Notes under the pieces: model-generated
Database searches by the model: none
What the model saw: the letters and a program-made list of their open reading frames with translations, nothing else
What the model was told of the DNA's origin: nothing
Made by a program: the position numbers and the translations under genes
NCBI GenBank assembly: GCA_041675505.1
Contig: JBAYTR010000021.1
Coordinates: 1 to 5,027 of the forward strand
Reading direction: 5' to 3'
Length of the DNA: 5,027 bases
Source of the DNA: JAGPCK01 sp041675505
GTDB taxonomy: Bacteria; Bacteroidota; Bacteroidia; UKL13-3
Shown: positions 1 through 5,027 of the stretch, piece by piece
How positions within the stretch are numbered: the first letter of the stretch is position 1
Layout of the letters: each line of letters begins with the position of its first letter

Positions 1-3000
1 GTGTCGTCAATCTGAATTTGATACTTAACCGTATCGGCTCCGTCCGTGTCAGCCAGAGTAAAGGTCAGAGTCGGCGTGTTATCGTTGCCTGTTGAACCGT
101 CGACCAAGGTTGTCGGCCCCAAAGAAGTCGGGGTGCTGGGGTTTTGGTTTGTAACTATGGTCTGGATATTGGCATTAGTTACCGCCGAAGACGGCCCATC
201 GTAGTTGCCGGCCAGGAATACTCCTTTGTCACCCGTATTAAATGCGCCAATTGTTCCGGCGTCCAAAATTGTCGGGATGCTCATCTTAATTGTCGCACCG
301 TTAGTCGGGCTGGCGGGAATGTTAACCGTTACAAAAAACCTCGGCGCGGCAGTGTATTGGGTGCTGACGTCACATTCCCAGTTTGATGTAGAAGCATTGT
401 AAGTACAGTCTGAATCAATAGCAGTGTCAGTTGAAGCGCTAAACACTGCGTCTCCATTGTCTTGCCAGAGTTTAACAAGTGAAATATCAGTACTGTTAAC
501 AGCCGTTCCTGTATTAGCAACTGTCACGGCGTCCAGAGTGTCTGCGTTGTAAAGGGCGGAGAGATCCGCATCCAGATACAAATCTTCCCCGGAATCCCAG
601 ACACTATTAGCATTAGTGTCACGGAATGTAATTGAGGGAGAAACCGTAGTTATTAAACTACTATTTGTACTACTGTCAGTTCTTCCCGAAGCCCCCGCAC
701 CGCCGCCTCCGGCAGAACCGCCGGTAGCATTGCCACCGTTACCACAAAATCCGGTACTTCCACCTCCACCTCCACCAGCACCGGAAGAAGCTGCACCAGC
801 AGCAAAACCTGAACCTCCGCAAGCGGAATCTCCTGTGCCTCCGGCTCCACCGATTGTTCCACCTGTTCCACCTGTTCCAGCAGCTACAGTAAGAGTACCA
901 GCAGTAACAGTTGGTGCGTTGAGCCAAATAGAACCAGCGGAACCGCCGCCGCCGCCAGCACCGGGCGCGCCACCGCCACCACCATTCATGCCAAATCCGC
1001 CAGGTGAATTGCCACCCGCTGAACCATTAGTTCCATTGCTTCCATTGTTACCACTTATTTGAATTGTGGCTGAATTACTTATGGATGTTGCTGAATGAAG
1101 TACAATAATTCCTCCTCCTGTTCCCCCCGCCCCTCCATTACCACCAGCGCCGCTACTACCGCCACTCGCAGCTCCGCTATGACCACTACCTCCACTACCA
1201 CCGCCACTACCCATTACAATTCTGCTTGTAATGGTTGGGGAAATACTCGACCCGGCAGTGCCAGCAATTCCGGCACTACCAGTACCACCAACACCGCCAC
1301 CCGGAGCATTGCCACCAGTACCGGAGGTTCCTGCAGTACCAACTGTTCCAGCAGCATTGTTACCACCCCCGCCGCCACCGCCGGAACCGCCGCCAGAGCC
1401 GGCACCGCCGCCAGTACCCATGTTGCCACCCAATCCACCGCCACCACCCGCACCAGGTCCATTACCAGCACTACCAGCAACTCCAACATTTCCACCAGTA
1501 CCCCCGGAGACCGTAGCTGCACCCCCATATCCTTTCCCGTTCATATCCACAACGCCTGTACCGGAAATGCTAACTGCTCCAATTGCCTCAAACCAGAGAA
1601 TTCCGCCAACACCGGTTGAAGTGCTCCATGCCGGGGCTGTTAAGGTTCCGCCGGAAACAGAAACAGTGGTGTATCTGGGAATTCTTACAATCTGCGCGCA
1701 GTTGGTGTCGGCAGCAATGCATCGGCTGTCGGTTGTTTGTGTATAGATATTAGCTAGAGTTGATGCAACCGTAAGTTGAGTGGCCGATACAACACTGGAT
1801 ACTTTAACAAAATCATAATTGCCCGGCGTGCCGCCTTTCATCTGCATGATTAAAATGATGTCGTTTACCGCAAAACCCGTTGTGGAAACCACATTGACTG
1901 TAGTGCTGCTTGAATCGCTCCCTGATTTTTGGGTTGTTGCTGTCTGATTAATCGTTGTTGTTCCCGATGTAACAGAGAGAATTCCATCATTTGCCGCCAA
2001 ATTATAAGTCGCGCCTGAATCAGAACCCAGAACAACTGTCCTAACACCTGCTGCGTCGCAATTTCCACTATTATCAAGCACAATATTTGTGGGTGCAGTT
2101 GTTCCGTCCGTATTTGCGCAAAGAACGGATCCTGCAGTCATGACAAATGGTGTCAAAGCATTTCCTGCCGAAATTGATTCAGCAGAACCGGCTCCTGTTG
2201 TACCTGTTCCGTCACCATCGACGAATGTGTCGGTAAGCGGTGTCGGCAGTGAGAAATCCATTGCAAGGGCGTTTGTTTGGGAAGGAATATCATTGGCGGC
2301 GGCCGCGCCGTTGTTGGTAACCGTTAATGTCGGGTCGATAATAAGCGGGTAAGCGGCAGTCTCCAAGAGATTTTTGTCCAGTGACAGAGACAAATTAAAG
2401 ACTTGGCAATTGGCACTTTCTACAAGACACGTTCCGGGGGTCTGAGTAATATTCATTTCAACCTTGCCGCTCTGGCCTGCTGCGTCTTCGTATACTGATT
2501 CATGAAGCGTCCAAGTTGAACCATTGGGAGACTTGAAGAGATATTCGGCTCCTTGCTTCTCCATCACCAGGTCATCTACCTGCATTTCAAAGTTCCAGGT
2601 TAATTCATCGCTTTGTAGGTTTGGCTTTTGGTCAATGATAATCTCTTCTTTAACCTTGCCCTGCGTAACGGTATAACGAAGCGTAGCCTCTACTCCGCCG
2701 ACGCTGATCGGAAAATCTACATAATTAGCTTCAAATTTAGCACTCTCACTTGCCCTCTGATTCTCTTTCAGGAAGAAACGTATCTTGGAATTGTAATTGG
2801 CGTCTGCTACCGTAAAACCGGCTCTGTTTTCGGATTTATCCCAAAAGTGGGCGCTGGTCCCATTTACCAAGTTGAATTTATAGTTAAAAAGATAGTCAGA
2901 ATTGGCAGAAACGTCTTCAAAACTTGCACTCGATGAAGCTTCGGCAAACAATTGGTTTTTAGCCGGTGTCACTGAATCTATGCCTAAATATTGAGCTGGG

Positions 3001-3668
3001 TCAACAAAGCCAAAGTAGTCATTTGAAAGGTCTGGGTTATTGGGTTTAATACCAAAGTGGAGATGAGGGCCGGTGGAAGTACCTGTTGAGCCTGAAAGAG
3101 CTACAATGTCTCCTTTTGATATATTCTGACCTACGCTTACTTTTACTTCTGAAAGATGGCCATATATAGACTCTCCCCAAGCGTGTTTCACAATAACTGT
3201 CAGCCCGTAATCTCCCATATCGGCTATGGTTACTACTCCCCCGTCAACTGCACTAACTTGCGTACCAATAGGCATAGCAAAGTCAATACCGTTGTGGTAT
3301 TTGGGTAAGTTTATTTCCGATACTACTGAAGCACTTTGTTGGCTCGTTGAGATCCCCAAGACTGCATCTTGGGTAGCAGTGTTTAAAATCGAAGAAGGAG
3401 AGGCAAGCTGGCTTTCCAAAGACTTGACTAGCTCCAAAACCTTATCATCCACCAAGTCTGCGAAGTTTTGGGTTATTTGATACTCACCACCAGATGTAGA
3501 AAACGGTTTTGAAATTAAGGGAATATCTGAAGACGTATTGGGGAGAACACTTTGAGCCAAAACAGGATATGCAAAGCTTGAATTTAAGGAGAGAATAATA
3601 AACCATACCAAACACGCTCTGAGAAAACGCTTTGCCTGCCATTTGACTCTGTGTGGAAATATTTTCAC
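1..3668 (-). CDS. Secreted M23-family peptidase fused to a large glycine-rich surface protein (3' end beyond window)
   Basis: The frame is open for 1222 codons with no stop and continues past base 1. The start is GTG at 3668-3666, the only plausible one, because an in-frame TAA lies 12 bases upstream (3680-3678). No Shine-Dalgarno is visible. Residues 1-38 form a signal peptide: basic K2-R17, a hydrophobic core, and likely cleavage after VLA (38). Residues about 119-222 are a complete M23/LytM domain. The zinc ligands are H125 and D129 (HNGID) and H204, with catalytic H171 (YGHLS) and H202 (PHLHFG). Family members cut peptide cross-bridges in peptidoglycan. Residues about 225-450 look beta-rich and end in YPLIIDPT (440-447), a motif I associate with large secreted proteins. 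Residues 588-710 are a lead-in module (NDIILIMQMKG at 602, RIPRY at 662). Residues 709-996 are glycine-rich. An EF-hand-like loop lies at 1017-1028, and an Ig-like repeat starts near 1174. The peptidase and secretion calls are strong. The role as adhesin or wall remodeller is inference, and the C-terminal anchor is not visible. Confidence 0.9.
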   Translation of the reverse strand, partial: MKIFPHRVKWQAKRFLRACLVWFIILSLNSSFAYPVLAQSVLPNTSSDIPLISKPFSTSGGEYQITQNFADLVDDKVLELVKSLESQLASPSSILNTATQDAVLGISTSQQSASVVSEINLPKYHNGIDFAMPIGTQVSAVDGGVVTIADMGDYGLTVIVKHAWGESIYGHLSEVKVSVGQNISKGDIVALSGSTGTSTGPHLHFGIKPNNPDLSNDYFGFVDPAQYLGIDSVTPAKNQLFAEASSSASFEDVSANSDYLFNYKFNLVNGTSAHFWDKSENRAGFTVADANYNSKIRFFLKENQRASESAKFEANYVDFPISVGGVEATLRYTVTQGKVKEEIIIDQKPNLQSDELTWNFEMQVDDLVMEKQGAEYLFKSPNGSTWTLHESVYEDAAGQSGKVEMNITQTPGTCLVESANCQVFNLSLSLDKNLLETAAYPLIIDPTLTVTNNGAAAANDIPSQTNALAMDFSLPTPLTDTFVDGDGTGTTGAGSAESISAGNALTPFVMTAGSVLCANTDGTTAPTNIVLDNSGNCDAAGVRTVVLGSDSGATYNLAANDGILSVTSGTTTINQTATTQKSGSDSSSTTVNVVSTTGFAVNDIILIMQMKGGTPGNYDFVKVSSVVSATQLTVASTLANIYTQTTDSRCIAADTNCAQIVRIPRYTTVSVSGGTLTAPAWSTSTGVGGILWFEAIGAVSISGTGVVDMNGKGYGGAATVSGGTGGNVGVAGSAGNGPGAGGGGGLGGNMGTGGGAGSGGGSGGGGGGGNNAAGTVGTAGTSGTGGNAPGGGVGGTGSAGIAGTAGSSISPTITSRIVMGSGGGSGGSGHSGAASGGSSGAGGNGGAGGTGGGIIVLHSATSISNSATIQISGNNGSNGTNGSAGGNSPGGFGMNGGGGGAPGAGGGGGSAGSIWLNAPTVTAGTLTVAAGTGGTGGTIGGAGGTGDSACGGSGFAAGAASSGAGGGGGGSTGFCGNGGNATGGSAGGGGAGASGRTDSSTNSSLITTVSPSITFRDTNANSVWDSGEDLYLDADLSALYNADTLDAVTVANTGTAVNSTDISLVKLWQDNGDAVFSASTDTAIDSDCTYNASTSNWECDVSTQYTAAPRFFVTVNIPASPTNGATIKMSIPTILDAGTIGAFNTGDKGVFLAGNYDGPSSAVTNANIQTIVTNQNPSTPTSLGPTTLVDGSTGNDNTPTLTFTLADTDGADTVKYQIQIDD
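585..620 (-). other. EF-hand-like / dockerin-like calcium-binding loop
   Basis: Residues 1017-1028 read DTNANSVWDSGE, followed by D1029. Oxygen ligands occupy loop positions 1, 3, 5, 9 and 12 (D1017, N1019, N1021, D1025, E1028), the pattern of an EF-hand loop. Only one loop is seen here, so this is not a full dockerin, which has two. Calcium probably stiffens the junction between the glycine-rich part and the following beta domain (inference). Confidence 0.6.
681..1545 (-). repeat. Glycine-rich low-complexity segment of the surface protein
   Basis: Residues about 709-996 are dominated by Gly with Ser, Ala, Thr and Asn, coded by imperfect GGN-rich triplet repeats. The + strand therefore reads as runs of ccacc/ccgcc. 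Short non-glycine islands interrupt it, such as TSRIVMGS, GGIIVLHSATSIS and GSIWLNAPTVTAGTLTV. These look like single beta strands between glycine blocks. The preceding module (GFAVNDIILIMQMKG, then RIPRY..VSVSGGTLTAPAW and VVDMNGKGYGG) is, from memory, the usual lead-in to this type of glycine-rich region in many large bacterial surface proteins. A stacked or polyglycine-type extracellular structure is plausible but not shown by the sequence. Repeats of this kind tend to vary in length and are prone to assembly error. Confidence 0.85.
855..879 (-). repeat. Near-perfect tandem 9-base repeat, about 2.8 copies
   Basis: On the + strand the unit TGTTCCACC occurs at 855-863 and 864-872, with a partial copy at 873-879. 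It encodes Gly-Thr-Gly repeats in the glycine-rich region and is the cleanest exact tandem array seen there. It is consistent with growth of the region by slippage. Confidence 0.75.
3003..3314 (-). other. M23/LytM zinc endopeptidase domain
   Basis: Residues about 119-222 of the minus-strand protein. Four hallmarks appear in the right order. The first metal motif is HNGIDF (H125, D129), followed by a GT..SAVDGGVV strand typical of the fold. Next come YGHL (H171) and GPHLHFG (H202, H204). Glycines around 186-200 (KGD..ALSGSTGTSTG) match the usual approach to the HLH motif. All metal-binding and catalytic positions are present, so the domain should be active. It lies directly after the signal peptide and a linker that is probably partly helical (65-118), rather than at the C-terminus where it often sits in stand-alone hydrolases. 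Confidence 0.93.
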
Positions 3669-3696
3669 CGTACTAGCTTATATATAATATATATTA

Positions 3697-3725
3697 AGTT
3701 AACGTCATTATTACGCTCATGTCAA
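3697..3725 (-). promoter_or_regulatory. Candidate promoter of the M23 surface-protein gene
   Basis: On the minus strand a perfect -35 box TTGACA (3725-3720) is followed after 17 bases by a weak -10, TTAACT (3702-3697). Transcription would start near 3690, leaving a leader of about 22 bases. A very AT-rich tract just downstream (3698-3677, with TATATT at 3691-3686) offers alternative -10 boxes but without a matching -35. With those the mRNA would be almost leaderless. Confidence 0.35.
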
Positions 3726-3738
3726 TGCGTGAAAAGCC
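3724..3738 (+). repeat. 15-base repeat, copy 1
   Basis: AATGCGTGAAAAGCC matches the segment at 4505-4519 at 14 of 15 bases. This copy lies in the divergent intergenic region and touches the minus-strand -35 box. The second copy forms part of the long stem of the leader RNA upstream of 4653. This copy does not have an equally good partner strand downstream, so it may be a chance match, a shared protein-binding site, or a remnant of a duplicated leader. Confidence 0.5.
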
Positions 3739-3785
3739 TGTGAAATAACTTTTTAGCTATTGCCCATTGACAATTAATTCATTCC

Positions 3786-3814
3786 TTGTCCATTTATCTG
3801 CAAAGTGATATCAT
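3786..3814 (+). promoter_or_regulatory. Candidate promoter of the orphan membrane-protein gene
   Basis: TTGTCC (3786-3791), a 17-base spacer and TATCAT (3809-3814) make a reasonable sigma-70-type promoter. Transcription would start near 3821, only a few bases before the ATG at 3825. A perfect TTGACA at 3767-3772 lies further upstream but has no good -10 at the right distance. Either promoter would start transcription downstream of the in-frame TTG at 3786, which supports ATG 3825 as the start. Confidence 0.4.
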
Positions 3815-3824
3815 AAAAACTAGA

Positions 3825-4433
3825 ATGAATACTGTTAAAGAGTCTTTTGTTATCATTTTTTCTTTCGCTTTTATTTTTATTGTTCTTAATACACCTCTTT
3901 ATGCCTATAAAATACCAGTGTTGGGATTTCTTATTTTTTTCTCAGCCTTATATCTTGTTTTCAAGCGCCGAAAAAGAAAAGGCACTGATTTATTTATTGG
4001 ATCATATCCAGAAATTGCATCTATCATTATCTGTCTCGTACTAGCTATATCTATAACAGGCGGCATCCAAAGCAACTTGTTTTTTCTTCTCTATTTTCTT
4101 CTCTTTGGAATCGCATTTCTTTTTGAACCTGTAATAATCTTTGTTTTTGTGCTTGGAATTGGCGCAATATTTTTGCAGGACGCACTGCTAAACGATGTCT
4201 TCAATAACTTCATTAAGCTTGGTTCTGTCCTACTTCTCTCACCAATAGCCTTTTTCTTTAGCAAAGAACTCAAAAATAGGGAAAACGAAAGAAGAGCAAT
4301 TGACGAACAAACAGAAATCATTCTGGAAGACGCTGAAGACTTGCGCTCTCGCCTAGGTTCAAAATCACCTGAAGAGGAAGAAGATATAGATGAAATTATC
4401 GAAACAGCAAGCGAATTGAAAAAAGGATATTAG
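3825..4433 (+). CDS. Orphan polytopic membrane protein with acidic cytoplasmic tail
   Basis: This encodes 202 residues ending in TAG. An in-frame TTG at 3786 would add 13 residues, but it overlaps the likely promoter and has no ribosome site, so the ATG is preferred. Hydrophobic stretches at about 8-26, 30-46, 62-80, 84-101, 103-118 and 128-146 suggest six membrane helices. The KRRKRK cluster (47-52) after helix 2 places the N-terminus, that loop and the C-terminus in the cytoplasm by the positive-inside rule. Residues 147-202 are a charged, probably helical tail with an acidic patch (EEEED, 183-187), and the part at 148-173 could be a short coiled coil. The layout resembles the membrane sensor half of a histidine kinase followed by a signalling helix, but no kinase, HAMP or cyclase domain follows. 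I do not recognise the family. It is more AT-rich than the surface-protein gene and is transcribed divergently from it. Confidence 0.85.
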   Translation: MNTVKESFVIIFSFAFIFIVLNTPLYAYKIPVLGFLIFFSALYLVFKRRKRKGTDLFIGSYPEIASIIICLVLAISITGGIQSNLFFLLYFLLFGIAFLFEPVIIFVFVLGIGAIFLQDALLNDVFNNFIKLGSVLLLSPIAFFFSKELKNRENERRAIDEQTEIILEDAEDLRSRLGSKSPEEEEDIDEIIETASELKKGY

Positions 4434-4447
4434 GTGACAGGTAAAGG

Positions 4448-4487
4448 GTTTAGTTATTAGCGTTTAGCTATAAATAAATGACTAAAC
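4448..4487 (+). promoter_or_regulatory. Inverted repeat around a candidate -10 box upstream of the leader RNA
   Basis: GTTTAGT (4448-4454) and ACTAAAC (4481-4487) are perfect 7-base inverted arms separated by 26 bases. Between them lies TATAAA (4469-4474), a good -10 candidate that would start transcription near 4481, about 10 bases before the first stem of the structured leader at 4491. No clear -35 is found at 16-18 bases. The arms could be an operator. There is no T-run, so it is not a convincing terminator for the membrane-protein gene. Confidence 0.3.
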
Positions 4488-4490
4488 TTT

Positions 4491-4610
4491 GTCGATTTGA
4501 GTGTAATGCATGAAAAGCCGAACGAGTGGTCAGGGGGATTCCGAGAATTCGGAGGGGGTGAAATCACCCGACAAATGAGTGAGGCTTTGAAAGCATGAGC
4601 ACAACTCGAC
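4491..4610 (+). ncRNA. Structured 5' leader RNA, candidate riboswitch with ydaO (c-di-AMP)-like motifs
   Basis: This lies in the 219-base gap between two genes. It can fold as nested helices. GTCGA (4491-4495) pairs with TCGAC (4606-4610), and TTG (4497-4499) with CAA (4602-4604). ATGC (4506-4509) pairs with GCAT (4593-4596), and AAAGCC (4514-4519) with GGCTTT (4583-4588). Inside are two hairpins: TCCGA/TCGGA with a GAAT loop (4540-4553), and GGGTG/CACCC with an AAAT loop (4556-4569). From memory, the motifs GCCGAA (4517-4522), GGGGGA leading into a hairpin, GGGTGAA after it (4556-4562) and CACCCGACA (4565-4573) before the closing GGC occur in the same order in ydaO/yuaA c-di-AMP riboswitches. 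The usual extra arm between the GGGTGAA and CCGACA motifs seems to be missing. Either this is a shortened variant, a different RNA class, or a coincidental match. That a structured leader exists is fairly likely; its ligand is inference. Confidence 0.5.
4505..4519 (+). repeat. 15-base repeat, copy 2 (inside leader RNA)
   Basis: AATGCATGAAAAGCC differs at one base from the copy at 3724-3738. Here it supplies the 5' strands of two helices of the proposed leader RNA (ATGC with 4593-4596, AAAGCC with 4583-4588). Confidence 0.5.
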
Positions 4611-4644
4611 AAGAGCTTTTGGTTCTTTTAGCGGACAAAAGAAC
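4611..4644 (+). promoter_or_regulatory. Switchable hairpin pair before the start codon (possible expression platform)
   Basis: GTTCTTTT (4622-4629) pairs perfectly with AAAAGAAC (4637-4644) around a 7-base loop, 8 bases before the ATG at 4653. The same GTTCTT can instead pair with AAGAGC (4611-4616), six pairs including one G-U, around the loop TTTTG. The two helices are mutually exclusive. The upstream one begins right after the last pair of the leader's long stem. No T-run follows the downstream hairpin, so control of translation initiation is more likely than termination. Confidence 0.45.
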
Positions 4645-4652
4645 AGAAAAAT

Positions 4653-5027
4653 ATGAATCTAAAACTTCTTTTAATGTTATTTATAATTATCCTGTCTGTG
4701 CCACAAAGAGCTTCTGCTATTACCATGACAAACGACAACTGGATTCTGAAAGGTGGAAATTTTAATGACTTCTCGGGTAGCGCATCAGATTCGACTCATA
4801 AATTAAGTTTTACGGGGGGTGAGTTTGCAGTTGGTCTATATACTGGTACCAACTACAAAGTGCGCGCAGGATTTCAATATTTGCGCCCTACGGACACTTT
4901 CCGTCTCACCATCTCGGACCTAACAATCAATTTTGGAGATCTCAACCCTGGCGAGCCTATTAGCAGAACCAATACAATTACTATTTCTAATCAATCAGCT
5001 CCTGGATATCAAATCACTGCTCTTGAA
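4653..5027 (+). CDS. Secreted beta-rich protein of unknown function (3' end beyond window)
   Basis: The first 125 codons are seen, open to the window edge. ATG at 4653 is chosen because a classic signal peptide follows at once: K4, hydrophobic core 5-16, and likely signal peptidase cleavage after ASA (22). No Shine-Dalgarno precedes it; the upstream bases are A-rich and partly in a hairpin. The mature part begins with a region (about 27-77) rich in Gly, Ser, Thr and aromatic residues, ending in the motif YTGTNYKVRAGFQY (63-76). Next comes a segment with alternating beta character (83-125: INFGDLNPGEP, then RTNTITISNQS). From memory, this pairing of a GxNYxVRxGFQY motif with an xFGxLxP..xxRTNTxTxSN segment recurs in uncharacterised secreted proteins of Patescibacteria. 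The second part resembles WxL- or Ig-like surface domains. It is preceded by the structured leader, which probably controls it. No enzymatic motif is seen. Confidence 0.85.
   Translation, partial: MNLKLLLMLFIIILSVPQRASAITMTNDNWILKGGNFNDFSGSASDSTHKLSFTGGEFAVGLYTGTNYKVRAGFQYLRPTDTFRLTISDLTINFGDLNPGEPISRTNTITISNQSAPGYQITALE

Noticed and set aside
144..520. Small frames on both strands near the left edge
   Set aside because: They overlap the continuous minus frame coding for the extracellular beta domains and show no start signals or recognisable content.
681..1545. CRISPR array or other DNA-level repeat array
   Set aside because: The periodicity is triplet-based and follows glycine codons. There are no conserved repeats of 25-40 bases separated by unique spacers.
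616..1746. Long proline-rich open frames on the + strand (616-1062 and 1231-1746), a Ser/Thr-rich frame (1095-1619), and further frames in this interval
   Set aside because: They are the antisense or frame-shifted readings of the GGN-rich glycine segment. They have no ribosome sites, no domains and no continuity, whereas the minus frame is open for 1222 codons with a signal peptide and an M23 active site.
3786..3824. TTG at 3786 as start of the membrane protein
   Set aside because: It overlaps the best promoter (TTGTCC/TATCAT), has no ribosome site, and adds 13 residues with no clear role. ATG 3825 begins the first membrane helix naturally.
4091..4321. Minus-strand frame of 76 codons inside the membrane-protein gene
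   Set aside because: It is antisense to a well-supported membrane protein, with low-complexity Ser/Lys content and no upstream signals.
4491..4610. Cobalamin, TPP, lysine or c-di-GMP-I riboswitch
   Set aside because: Their diagnostic conserved segments (for example the B12-box GCCACTG) are not found. Only the ydaO-type motif order gave a partial match.
4622..4644. Rho-independent terminator
   Set aside because: The hairpin is A/T-rich in its stem and is followed by AGAAAAAT rather than a T-run, directly before a start codon.

Overview
The window looks like part of a bacterial genome of the Candidate Phyla Radiation (Patescibacteria, perhaps Microgenomates). This is inferred from protein style: large secreted proteins built from glycine-rich and Ig-like modules, small orphan membrane proteins, and no visible Shine-Dalgarno sequences. 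No marker gene is present to prove it. The code appears standard. The long minus-strand frame has a very large number of glycine codons and I read no in-frame TGA, which argues against the UGA=Gly code of Gracilibacteria/SR1.

Layout. (1) Bases 3668-1, minus strand: one uninterrupted frame of 1222 codons running off the left edge. It encodes a secreted modular surface protein. In order it has a signal peptide, a complete M23/LytM zinc endopeptidase domain, a beta-rich module ending in an IDPT motif, a lead-in module typical of glycine-rich surface proteins, about 290 residues of glycine-rich sequence, an EF-hand-like calcium loop, and the start of an Ig-like repeat. (2) Bases 3669-3824: divergent intergenic region with candidate promoters in both directions. 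(3) Bases 3825-4433, plus strand: an orphan membrane protein of 202 residues, about six membrane helices and an acidic cytoplasmic tail. (4) Bases 4434-4652: a 219-base non-coding leader that can fold into a long closed multi-helix RNA. Its motifs resemble the c-di-AMP (ydaO/yuaA) riboswitch core, and it is followed by two mutually exclusive hairpins just before the next start codon. (5) Bases 4653-5027, plus strand: the first 125 residues of a secreted protein, cut by the right edge.

The common theme is the cell envelope: a putative wall hydrolase/adhesin, a membrane protein and a secreted beta-rich protein. The leader RNA is the part most likely to be undescribed. If it is a riboswitch related to ydaO, control of an envelope gene by c-di-AMP would fit the known role of that class. 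The resemblance is by eye and from memory and needs a covariance-model search.
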